Positions 56,828 through 64,000 of a stretch of 64,000 nt of DNA are shown here, in pieces (positions within the stretch are counted from its first letter, which is position 1; each line of letters starts with the position of its first letter). The translations under genes and the position numbers were made by a program. The notes under the pieces were generated by a model that made no database searches, had not been told where the DNA came from, and was given only the letters and a program-made list of their open reading frames with translations. Source of the stretch: Anthocerotibacter panamensis C109 (lineage in GTDB: Bacteria; Cyanobacteriota; Cyanobacteriia; Gloeobacterales; Anthocerotibacteraceae); assembly GCF_018389385.1 (NCBI RefSeq), contig NZ_CP062698.1:871501-935500 (forward strand). Reading direction: 5' to 3'.

Positions 56828-57189
56828 CGCGAGACCGTAGCCGGATGCACCTTGAAAAGTCCGACAGCAGCCCAAGCGTACTTTAAATTCCGTTTTTTAA
56901 GGCGGCCTCTGTAATAAGCATACAAAATGTATTTATTGCCACTTCAGTAAAAATTACTTATAAATCTTAATTAATAGTATGCCAGACCAATTACCTGCTC
57001 TCAAACGAAGAATACATTAATCAGAAACGCCAGTGTAGCCTCTTAAGCTTCATGGTTGCACGGCAAAAACACGTCAATTCAAGGATGAAGTGCAACAGGT
57101 CCAGTTCAGGTCCAAACTGCAACACCCACCGGTGGTGCGACGAACAGTGACCGCCCGATCGGGGCTGGTTCACTCCCAAATAAGCATGC

Positions 57190-57220
57190 GTTAGCTTTTC
57201 CTTAATCCTGAGCTTACATA
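57190..57220 (+). promoter_or_regulatory. Weak Pho-box-like repeats upstream of TonB receptor
   Basis: Three 8-mers, GTTAGCTT, CTTAATCC and CTTACATA, are separated by 3 and 4 bases, about 30 bp before the receptor start. They resemble the cyanobacterial Pho-box repeat CTTAACCT only loosely (about five to six of eight bases each). Reported because a much better box precedes the phosphoesterase three genes downstream. Confidence 0.25.
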
Positions 57221-57249
57221 ATGCCTCCAGTTCTTTGGAGCATCAGCAA

Positions 57250-59418
57250 ATGGCCCATAGATTTTGGGGCACATTGATTTTGGCGACGTATCTGCTAGAG
57301 GCTCCCGTATTTGCTGAGACGCCCCTAACTCAGTACCAACTCAGGCAGCAAGAAGGTAAGGTACTCCAGCTTGCTCAAGGGTTGGCCCAACCGGATACCG
57401 TGCCAGTGGATCCCACCCCGGTTCTACCAGATTTTAATGTCACGGCCTCGCGCCGGGAACGACCCAATTTTGAGACCCCAGAGAGTTTAAGTTTATTTAC
57501 CTATGAAGAGATTCAAGGGATCTTACCCTTAGCCCAAAACGTCACCGGATTGCTCCGGCTGGTTCCTGGAGTACAGTTGGGCTTGGGTACAAGCCCGTTG
57601 GAGGCCAATGTCAGCATTCGTGGACTGGGGGATGACCGCTCCCCGGTCTTCATTGATGGGGAACGTCAAAATGTGGGTCAGGGCGAGATCCGTGAAGACC
57701 TTTTCTCGGTAGACCCCAACGAAATCGAACGGATTGAGGTATTGCGCGGTTCAGCCTCCGGCACCTATGGCTCAGACGCCACCGGGGGCGTCATCAACAT
57801 TATTACGCGCCAACCCCAAGCCAATGCCCCGTTCAAAATTGGTTTTTCCAATTATGCGGGCGGCTACGCAACCTATAACCAGGGGCTAAATCTCGCTTTT
57901 GGCGGCGAAAAATATGCACTTCAGGTGGGCACAAGCTACACCAATCAAGGCGACGCTTTGGATGCTCGGGGCAATAGTATTCCAAACCAACAGGACTACC
58001 AGACCTATAACACCAAACTGCGCTACTTCCCAGACACCGACAATACCCTTACCTTTCAGTACAGTGGCTACCGTTTTCATACAGGGCTTTTGGCGTTGTC
58101 GGAGGCACCGGAACTCCTGGCGAGTCTGCCTTTGACCAGCAAGGACCGCTTCGGACTAGATTGGCGCAGCCAAAGGATTTTCGGGTCTGCCACCGACCTC
58201 AAACTCAGTCTTTATTACAACCAGCTTTTTCAGAACTTCAACCAGCAAATTCTGGATGAAGAAGATGGCGAATTGCTCTTTGGCAATAGCAGTGCCATTC
58301 AGGTCAATACCGTGGGCACAAATCTCCAACTGACGAGCCCCGTCGGTCAGGGCTTTGTGACCTATGGCGTCGATTTTTTCCGAGAAGAGGGATTTAATAA
58401 CACGCTGGTGCAAGCTGGGGATGACCCACAGCGGAGCCTGCCGGTGGTCCCTGATGGTCGGCAAATCGGCTTGGCGGGCTACGCGCTTCTGGACTATCCG
58501 CTCACTCCCGAGTTAGTGGTCAGTGCCGGTCTGCGCTACGATTCTTTTTCGAGTACAGCTCTCGCGGTTTCACAATTCAATGGAACTAACGCGGCTTTTT
58601 CGGGGCAGACTATCGATGAATCGGCGGTGACCCCCAAGGCTGGCTTATCCTGGGCTTTTGCCCCCGGATTGCGGTTGCGGGCTAACTACAGCCAGGGCTT
58701 CCGGGTTCCGACGATCAAAGAGCGCTTCAATGGCGGCTTCGTCGGTCCGCTCAATGCTGAGCTTGAAGATAGTACCGGCACACCCTTGCCAGGAGCCTGT
58801 CCCGATGGGACGCCCCTGCTGAGTCGGGCGACAGCCATCCTCCAGGGCAACCCCAATCTGACACCGGAGCGGACGCAATCCTGGGAGGTCGGTCTGGGGG
58901 GGAAGCAAGGCAACCAAAGCTTTGATGTGGCGTACTTTAACACCCGCGCCTCGGGCCTGCTGAATATCAGCTATGCCAGTCAGTGTACCGGAGATGGCGT
59001 CCCTCTCTACAATGTCGTCAATATTCCAGATGTGCGCATTCAGGGCCTTGAAGCCCAAGCTGCCACCCAACTTAGCCCCGAGTGGCGCTTGCGCGGTGCC
59101 TTTACCTGGACCGATGCGATACGCACCGACACGCAACAACCCTTGACCACGGTGGTCCCGACCTACGGCACCCTCCAGGTCGTCTACCGGAGCCCAGGGG
59201 GGTTCTCTGCTCTGGTCCAGGGGCGGCTGGCTAGTGCCCGACCAGGGGTGAGTGGCTTTGGGGTAGTGGATATCAACTTGGACGTGCCGCTCAATGCACA
59301 ACTGCGCTTGACGCTCTCTGCTACAAATCTCTTCAATAGTCTCTACCGCGAGTCGCTGGTTGGCTTTAACGCCCCAGGGACGCAATTCTTTATGGGTCTG
59401 CGTACAGGAGAACAATGA
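57250..59418 (+). CDS. TonB-dependent outer-membrane receptor
   Basis: The ATG at 57250 is chosen because GGAG lies nine bases before it; a TTG at 57235 also opens the frame. The product is about 722 residues with a signal peptide (ending near VFA-ET), a TonB-box-like segment (LPDFNVTASR), a plug domain (about 60-190, with NVSIRGLGDDRSPVFIDGER and RIEVLRGSASGTYGSDATGG) and a C-terminal 22-strand barrel ending in aromatic Phe residues (TQFFMGLRTG). It imports a ligand across the outer membrane using TonB energy. Ligand type cannot be read. The downstream PepSY gene overlaps its stop by ATGA. Confidence 0.93.
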   Translation: MAHRFWGTLILATYLLEAPVFAETPLTQYQLRQQEGKVLQLAQGLAQPDTVPVDPTPVLPDFNVTASRRERPNFETPESLSLFTYEEIQGILPLAQNVTGLLRLVPGVQLGLGTSPLEANVSIRGLGDDRSPVFIDGERQNVGQGEIREDLFSVDPNEIERIEVLRGSASGTYGSDATGGVINIITRQPQANAPFKIGFSNYAGGYATYNQGLNLAFGGEKYALQVGTSYTNQGDALDARGNSIPNQQDYQTYNTKLRYFPDTDNTLTFQYSGYRFHTGLLALSEAPELLASLPLTSKDRFGLDWRSQRIFGSATDLKLSLYYNQLFQNFNQQILDEEDGELLFGNSSAIQVNTVGTNLQLTSPVGQGFVTYGVDFFREEGFNNTLVQAGDDPQRSLPVVPDGRQIGLAGYALLDYPLTPELVVSAGLRYDSFSSTALAVSQFNGTNAAFSGQTIDESAVTPKAGLSWAFAPGLRLRANYSQGFRVPTIKERFNGGFVGPLNAELEDSTGTPLPGACPDGTPLLSRATAILQGNPNLTPERTQSWEVGLGGKQGNQSFDVAYFNTRASGLLNISYASQCTGDGVPLYNVVNIPDVRIQGLEAQAATQLSPEWRLRGAFTWTDAIRTDTQQPLTTVVPTYGTLQVVYRSPGGFSALVQGRLASARPGVSGFGVVDINLDVPLNAQLRLTLSATNLFNSLYRESLVGFNAPGTQFFMGLRTGEQ

Positions 59419-59732
59419 TGGCGGTTTGGTGGTCGTGGGTCATGCTGGGTGGGCTCCTCCTGGCGCAACTTCCCCCCTCTGATCCAGGGGATGTCCTGCG
59501 GGCGGGGCTCAAAAGTGAAGTACCGCTCAATGGCTCAGTCCAGGATGCTAAGCTGACCTCGCCAGCTCAAGTACAGCGGCTGATTGCCCGTCGGACTAAA
59601 GCCCCCATCACCAAGCTGGAGCTTGAAATCAAAAACGGCTATCTCTTCTACGAAGTGGAAGCAGGTGGACAGGAGTTTTGGGTTGACCCAGGCAGTGGCG
59701 AAATTCTCCAGGTTTTTAGTAAAGAACGCTAA
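59415..59732 (+). CDS. Small PepSY-domain protein
   Basis: These 105 residues have an N-terminal hydrophobic signal or anchor (VWWSWVMLGGLLLAQL) and then a PepSY-like domain, seen as KLELEIKNGYLFYEVEAGG followed by EFWVDPGSGEIL. PepSY domains occur in secreted or periplasmic proteins, often as inhibitors or accessory parts of envelope enzymes and iron uptake. The start overlaps the receptor stop by 4 nt behind a CAGGAG site, so it is co-expressed with the TonB receptor. Confidence 0.88.
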   Translation: MMAVWWSWVMLGGLLLAQLPPSDPGDVLRAGLKSEVPLNGSVQDAKLTSPAQVQRLIARRTKAPITKLELEIKNGYLFYEVEAGGQEFWVDPGSGEILQVFSKER

Positions 59733-60181
59733 CCTTCGTCCTTTTCCCTTAGTTGCTTTGCTCCTTGAGTAAAGTCGAAACGAGCAGAGCGAGAGAGTAC
59801 TTAAGCTAGAAACTTTATAACGGATTGCAATTCGGTTTAAAAGTCAAAAAATCCGATAGTGCAGGCAAGCTGCATAAGAGAAAATATGATCTCATTATAA
59901 ATAGCTCGCCTAGTACTTTAAAAAACTACCTCACGGGATTTTTGGGGGAAGACTGCACCCCGCTCCCTGGAACTAGCTTTCAGGGGTTCACAGCACTGAT
60001 AAAAAGATAACTACAGAATAGTTTTTGGTAACGCTACTTACTCGAAATAGGATAATCTATCGGAGCTTTTTGTTGATAAACTCCCAACGACTGAGCTTTC
60101 TTTTGCCTTCTTAACCATTTCATCTAAGAACCTTAACCTGGGCACATCAGAATACAACAATTCGTTCTTAGAGACATCGTT
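59733..60181. other. Intergenic region of 449 bp before the phosphoesterase
   Basis: This AT-richer gap holds the Pho box at 60110-60139 and presumably the promoter of the following gene. A 61-codon frame at 59825-60010 has no recognisable features. I see no clear terminator hairpin after the PepSY gene. Confidence 0.5.
60110..60139 (+). promoter_or_regulatory. Pho box (PhoB/SphR-type site)
   Basis: Three 8-mers, CTTAACCA, CATCTAAG and CTTAACCT, are separated by exactly 3 bases each. The first and third match the cyanobacterial Pho-box repeat CTTAACCT at seven and eight of eight positions; the middle one is degenerate. The block ends 42 bp before the phosphoesterase start. This fits induction at low phosphate by the PhoB (SphR) response regulator. 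Confidence 0.7.
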
Positions 60182-63100
60182 ATGGCGACATTCAAGCGCT
60201 CTGGATGTACCCTGCTTCTGGCGGGAGTGCTCAGTCTAAACTCGGTCGCAGCTTATGCAGCACCCACGACCCGGCCTGTGGGTACTTTACCAAGCGGGAC
60301 CGCCCTGCTACCGACCGGGCAAGTGATTACGCCCACCGCAGCACCGGGCTCACGGTTCCTCCCCCTGCAAACTGGTCTGCGCCCCGATGGTACTGCGGAT
60401 GCCCAAGGGGCCGTAAAAACGGCGCTGAGCCCCAATGGTCGGACCCTTTTGATTTTGACCAGCGGCTATAACTCTTTCTTTCTCAACCAAACCACAGGTG
60501 CTGCCCTGACCTTTCCCGTACTTGACCCCCTGACCGGTCAGCCTACAACCATCAGCACCCCTAATCCCCCAGACCCGAACCTCGGCGGCGTCGGGGGCGC
60601 GGAATGGGTCTTCGTCTATGACCTCAGCGGTGGTCGGACGGTCAAAATCCAGCAAATCAACGTCCCGAACACTTATAACGGTCTGGCTTGGTCCCCGGAT
60701 GGGCAACGGTTCTATGTCTCTGGCGGCATTGATGACCGGGTTTTGGCCTACCGCAGACCGACGCCTGCTACCCAAAGCTTCATCCCGGATGCCCCCTTTG
60801 TCCTGCTTGGGCACAACGACAACCAGACTGCACCCCTACCTAGCTATAACGGCGGTCTGCTCAAAGGTTCCTTGGCCTCGGCGCTCAGTACCGGAGCCGT
60901 GGCGGCTGGGTTAGCCGTCAGTCGCGATGGACAGACTCTGGCTGTCGCCAACTATAACAATGATTCCCTGAGCCTCATCAACACAGCTACCCGCCAAATC
61001 ACCCGCGAAGTTCGGTTCTTTGTACCCGGCGCGACGGTTGCGACCGGAGAGTACCCTTTCGATGTAGCGATCAAAAGTGACCCGCAGTCCGGGGCCGCGC
61101 TGACGGCTTATGTCTCTAGTCTGCGCGACGATGAGGTTTTAGCGGTCAATGTCGCCACGGGGGGAGTTACCCGCATCCCAGTGGGTAATCAGCCCAACAA
61201 GATGGTGCTCTCCGCCGATGCTCAGACCCTCTACATCGCCAACGGCAACAGCGATTCGGTGTCCGTCATCGATACCACCACAAATCAAGTCACCCGTACC
61301 CTGAGCCTGCTGCGACCCAGCTTTCCCTACAAGGGAGCCAATCCCAATTCCCTGGACCTCAGCCCAGACGGGCGGACACTCTATGTCACGCTCGGGGGTG
61401 AAAATGCTGTGGCGGTGGTGGACTTAGCTAGCGGCAACGTCCAGGGCCGGATTCCCACTGGCTGGTACCCCAACTCAGTCAGCATCAGCCGCGATGGTAA
61501 AACCCTCTACGTGGTCAACGCCAAGAGCAACTCCGGTCCCAATCCCGACTATGTGCTGGGTACCTTTGGTCCAACCCTGCCCACACCTGTAGCACCCTTC
61601 CGCAATGAATATACCTGGGCGCTAGAAAAAGCAGGCTTTTCGGTCATCCCCGTCCCCACATCCGCTACCCTGTCCCAGCTAAGCCAGCAGGTGGACCGGA
61701 ACAACAACTTCACGCGCTCGTCCACCAGCCCCATCCTGTCTTTTTTACAGCAGCGCATTAAGCACGTGATTTACGTGATCAAGGAAAACCGGACCTACGA
61801 TCAAGTGCTCGGGGACTTGCCCGGCGGCAACGGTGATCCCACTCTGGCGCTGTTTCCTCAACCCATCGCTCCCAATCACCACAGTTTGGCAGCGGACTTT
61901 GCTACCCTGGACAATTTTTATGACAGCGGTGAGACGAGTGGCGTGGGCTGGGGCTGGTCCACCTATGCCCGCACCACCGACTTCACCGAGAAGAGCCAGT
62001 CGGTCCTCTATGGCAATGCCAACTTCAGCGCTTTGAGCTACGAATATGAAGGAACCAACCGCAACGTTAACGTCGCCCTCCCTCAATCGGGGACTGGGCT
62101 ATTGACCACTCGGCTCACCGGCTTACTCGACCCTACAGGCCGCTCTGCCATTTTGCCAGGAACCAAAGACACCAATGCCCCTGAGGGGGATGGGGACACC
62201 GACCCTCAGGCGGTGGGTGGTTATCTCTGGGATGCGGTGCTGCGAGCTGGCAAAACGGTGCGCAACTACGGTGTCTTTATGGACCTCGCCTACTACGGCA
62301 CCCGCCAACTCGACCCAACGCAGCCTGACCCCACCAACCCGATCTATATCCCGATCTCAGCCACGCCCTTCGCTGCCAATCTCCCTCAAGCCGTGGAGAC
62401 CAAACCCGTCCTGCGCAATAACAACACCGATGTGTATTACCGGGGCTTTGACCAAAAGAATGCTGATACCTATCTGTTTAACGAGTGGCTGCGCGAGTTT
62501 CAGGGCTATGTCAGCAACGGCAACCTACCGAATCTGAGCCTGGTGCGCTTGGCCCATGACCACTTCGGAGCCTTTGGCAACCCTGTTGCCAACCTCAACA
62601 CCCCGCAAGTGCAGATGGCTGACAACGACTACGCCCTGGGCAAACTGGTGGAAGCTGTCTCCAACTCCCCCTACTGGCGCGATACCGTCATCGCGGTGCT
62701 CGAAGATGACTCTCAGGATGGTCCAGACCATATAGATTCCCATCGGTCCATCGCCTACCTTGTCTCGGCTTATACCAAACGCAAGGCAGTGGTGAGTACC
62801 AACTACACGACCGTCAATATGCTGCGGACGATTGAAGACCTGCTCGGCATTGATCACCTGGCCCAGACAGACGCCAACGCCCAACCTATGGCGGATGTGT
62901 TCACGTTCCGACCCGACTTCACGCCCTACCAAGCCGTCTTGCCGGGTATCCTCTGTACCAATGCCAATGGTGCTACGGCCTCGGCCCTTGGGTTAACGGC
63001 AGCCTGCCAAGGCACAAACGTGGTGAAATCGGCGGCTATTGCTCCTTTGCATAATGGCACATGGTGGACCGCCCAAACCCGCAACTTTGACTTTCACACC

Positions 63101-63265
63101 GAAGACCACCTCAACACGGGCAGTTTCAATCGCCTGTTGTGGAGCGGGATCAAGGGTGAAAAAATTGCGTATCCTACCGTGCGCACCGGTCTAAACCTGC
63201 GGGAGAATCGCCAGGCGCTACTCAACGCCTCGACCAGCAACCAGGAGTCTGCCCTGCTTAAGTAA
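60182..63265 (+). CDS. Secreted YncE-type beta-propeller / alkaline-phosphatase-superfamily phosphoesterase
   Basis: This is a 1027-residue exported bifunctional-architecture protein. A Sec signal peptide ends near AYA-A. Residues about 75-460 are a seven-bladed propeller of YVTN/YncE repeats (VSVIDTTTNQVTRTL, LYVTLGGENAVAVVDLA). Residues about 530-920 are a phosphoesterase domain of the acid-phosphatase/phospholipase-C group: HVIYVIKENRTYDQVLGDL near 535 is the family entry motif, and VLEDDSQDGPDHIDSHRS near 840 supplies metal ligands. It probably releases phosphate from organic phosphate in the periplasm or outside the cell, in line with the Pho box upstream. The substrate is not readable. 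A hairpin lies about 60 bp after the stop. Confidence 0.92.
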   Translation: MATFKRSGCTLLLAGVLSLNSVAAYAAPTTRPVGTLPSGTALLPTGQVITPTAAPGSRFLPLQTGLRPDGTADAQGAVKTALSPNGRTLLILTSGYNSFFLNQTTGAALTFPVLDPLTGQPTTISTPNPPDPNLGGVGGAEWVFVYDLSGGRTVKIQQINVPNTYNGLAWSPDGQRFYVSGGIDDRVLAYRRPTPATQSFIPDAPFVLLGHNDNQTAPLPSYNGGLLKGSLASALSTGAVAAGLAVSRDGQTLAVANYNNDSLSLINTATRQITREVRFFVPGATVATGEYPFDVAIKSDPQSGAALTAYVSSLRDDEVLAVNVATGGVTRIPVGNQPNKMVLSADAQTLYIANGNSDSVSVIDTTTNQVTRTLSLLRPSFPYKGANPNSLDLSPDGRTLYVTLGGENAVAVVDLASGNVQGRIPTGWYPNSVSISRDGKTLYVVNAKSNSGPNPDYVLGTFGPTLPTPVAPFRNEYTWALEKAGFSVIPVPTSATLSQLSQQVDRNNNFTRSSTSPILSFLQQRIKHVIYVIKENRTYDQVLGDLPGGNGDPTLALFPQPIAPNHHSLAADFATLDNFYDSGETSGVGWGWSTYARTTDFTEKSQSVLYGNANFSALSYEYEGTNRNVNVALPQSGTGLLTTRLTGLLDPTGRSAILPGTKDTNAPEGDGDTDPQAVGGYLWDAVLRAGKTVRNYGVFMDLAYYGTRQLDPTQPDPTNPIYIPISATPFAANLPQAVETKPVLRNNNTDVYYRGFDQKNADTYLFNEWLREFQGYVSNGNLPNLSLVRLAHDHFGAFGNPVANLNTPQVQMADNDYALGKLVEAVSNSPYWRDTVIAVLEDDSQDGPDHIDSHRSIAYLVSAYTKRKAVVSTNYTTVNMLRTIEDLLGIDHLAQTDANAQPMADVFTFRPDFTPYQAVLPGILCTNANGATASALGLTAACQGTNVVKSAAIAPLHNGTWWTAQTRNFDFHTEDHLNTGSFNRLLWSGIKGEKIAYPTVRTGLNLRENRQALLNASTSNQESALLK

Positions 63266-63322
63266 TGCTGCTTACTGGCATGCGCTTGTGGGCTCAGGCG
63301 AACCGTCCATAAAAACCCCAGG

Positions 63323-63354
63323 CCCCCACGCCGACAGCACTATCAGCGTGGGGG
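63323..63354. terminator. Strong hairpin after the phosphoesterase
   Basis: CCCCCACGC at 63323-63331 pairs perfectly with GCGTGGGGG at 63346-63354, with a 14-base loop. On the plus strand no T run follows; on the minus strand a run of Ts comes about eight bases after the stem. It probably stops or stabilises transcripts, but a transposon-end origin for the G-rich part cannot be excluded. Confidence 0.5.
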
Positions 63355-63426
63355 TCTACAAAAGGAGGGCTTCTCCAGGAGCATCTTGGTCATGGATCAT
63401 CCGACTGCCAATACTGGGGGAGGGAA

Positions 63427-63590
63427 TCAGCCCCCAGCGCGTGTGAACAAGTTCTCCGCGCCCATCTTCACAGGGGGTCTTAATTCACCCCTGGCGACAG
63501 CCTCTGGCACCGCGAACGAATAACGCCCTAGCACGTTGGTAGGTTCATGAATCAGTGGCGTGAGTTGGATAAATGTATCGTGCCGCTTGT
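63427..63590 (-). pseudogene. Tn3-family transposase (TnpA) C-terminal remnant
   Basis: The C-terminal half of the minus frame ending at 63427 reads QLTPLIHEPTNVLGRYSF and AVARGELRPP, which matches the last about 50 residues of Tn3-family TnpA transposases. The rest of the roughly 1000-residue protein is gone; further upstream the frame is merely antisense to the resolvase remnant. The remnant cannot be active. Confidence 0.55.
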
Positions 63591-63599
63591 CTTCATCTC

Positions 63600-63763
63600 G
63601 CAAGGAAGGACACGTTGGCAGTCGTCGCCCCCAACTCAAACCACACCAGGAACAAGAAATTGTACAGTTGGTGAGTTCAGGGCAAAAGACTGCTGCCGCT
63701 GCCGCCCGACTTTTCAAGGTGCATCCGGCTACAGTGTCACGCTTACTTGCGTGCAACAGGTGA
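63600..63763 (+). pseudogene. Serine resolvase C-terminal helix-turn-helix remnant
   Basis: About 50 residues, from KEGHVGSRRPQLKPHQEQEI to ARLFKVHPATVSRLL, match the C-terminal DNA-binding domain of Tn3-type TnpR serine recombinases. The catalytic N-terminal domain is absent. It points away from the TnpA remnant, as in a divergent tnpA-tnpR pair whose centre has been deleted. Confidence 0.55.
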
Positions 63764-63872
63764 CTGCAATGGAACTTGGACCTTAAGTGCATTTACCGTT
63801 CCATTACTCCCCAAACCCCACCTTGCAGGATCTCCAGTAGAATTCCGCTCTACTAGCTAGCTCGCAAGCATC

Positions 63873-64000
63873 CTAACGGATCTGCCCATTGCCCTCTACG
63901 ACATATTTAGTCGTCGTCAGCTCCGGCAATCCTATCGGACCACGCGCATGGAGTTTCTGCGTCGAGATCCCGATCTCCGCCCCAAAACCAAACTCGAAGC
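63873..64000 (-). CDS. proA: Gamma-glutamyl phosphate reductase, C-terminal fragment (cut by window edge)
   Basis: The last 42 codons of a minus-strand gene are visible. They read [20 protein letters not shown], then [20 protein letters not shown] and a final Arg before the TAG, the conserved C-terminus of ProA. ProA reduces gamma-glutamyl phosphate to glutamate semialdehyde in proline synthesis. The catalytic region lies outside the window. The 107 bp between its stop and the resolvase remnant show nothing recognisable. Confidence 0.93.
   Translation of the reverse strand, partial: FEFGFGAEIGISTQKLHARGPIGLPELTTTKYVVEGNGQIR

Larger units (their letters stand above)
56587..57249. other. Divergent intergenic region of about 660 bp
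   Basis: This lies between the divergent DUF2325 and TonB-receptor genes and should hold both promoters. It contains a perfect tandem duplication of a 15-mer at 56798-56827 and two perfect 10-bp palindromes: CCACCGGTGG at 57126-57135 and CCCGATCGGG at 57154-57163. I found no tRNA and no convincing riboswitch. The GGAG at 57237-57240 serves the ATG at 57250. Confidence 0.5.

Noticed and set aside
56930-57180. Possible cobalamin riboswitch before the TonB receptor
   Set aside because: A GCCACT stretch is present, but the other conserved blocks and a consistent fold are missing.
59825-60010. 61-codon frame before the phosphoesterase
   Set aside because: It lies in AT-rich regulatory DNA, without a good ribosome-binding site or known features.
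63592-63792. N-terminal half of the 121-codon minus frame ending at 63427
   Set aside because: It is antisense to the resolvase remnant and has no homology of its own; only the TnpA-like tail was kept.
1-64000. CRISPR arrays, tRNA and rRNA genes
   Set aside because: No regularly spaced repeats, cloverleaf sequences or rRNA signatures were seen.

Overview
The window looks like a high-GC cyanobacterial chromosome segment, possibly a Gloeobacterales-type genome. The lineage is inferred from a cyanobacterial-style cysteine C-S lyase, cyanobacterial NRPS/PKS docking and substrate-code habits, and a cyanobacterial-type Pho box; no marker gene settles it.

Positions 1 to 51463 are one minus-strand, tightly coupled hybrid PKS-NRPS operon of about 51 kb that continues past the left edge. 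Nearly every junction is an ATGA or TGATG overlap. In transcription order it encodes: a remnant-A/acyl-ligase/KR/carrier protein (51463-47141); KS-AT-DH-KR-ACP (47144-41772); a KS-AT with no carrier (41763-38992); a beta-branching cassette of HMG-synthase-like enzyme, two enoyl-CoA-hydratase homologues, a free ACP and a free enoyl reductase (38995-34964); a 30-residue coupled micro-ORF (34964-34872); a KS-ACP with no AT (34875-32740); a KS-AT-[DUF2156-like]-DH-KR-ACP (32740-26282); a lone condensation domain (26285-24732); a second pseudoA/acyl-ligase/KR/PCP (24732-19396); a glycosyltransferase fused to a thioesterase (19399-16949); and five NRPS modules ending in a thioesterase (16925-1). Reading the eight to ten binding-pocket residues by alignment to GrsA gives Gly, Val, Ala, Thr, Val for the five modules. 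The expected product is a beta-branched polyketide joined, probably through an alpha-hydroxy acid, to a Gly-Val-Ala-Thr-Val peptide, possibly glycosylated. I do not recognise the cluster as a described one. The most unusual parts are the DUF2156-like (aminoacyl-phosphatidylglycerol synthase C-terminal type) domain inside a PKS and the glycosyltransferase-thioesterase fusion.

The last NRPS gene carries one extra G in a homopolymer (seven instead of the six in its near-identical copy 9.8 kb away), which breaks its frame; the downstream frame is fully open to the window edge. The cluster also carries near-identical internal tracts of about 1.43 kb, 356 bp, 350 bp and 219 bp, which look like recent intragenic duplication or gene conversion.

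To the right of the operon lie a Tat-exported beta-barrel-like protein gene directly upstream, an AT-rich stretch of about 1.3 kb without convincing genes, a PLP-dependent C-S lyase, a DUF2325/TPR two-gene operon, a TonB-dependent receptor with a PepSY gene, a secreted YncE-propeller/phosphoesterase behind a clear Pho box, the scar of a Tn3-family transposon, and the 3' end of proA on the minus strand at the right edge.
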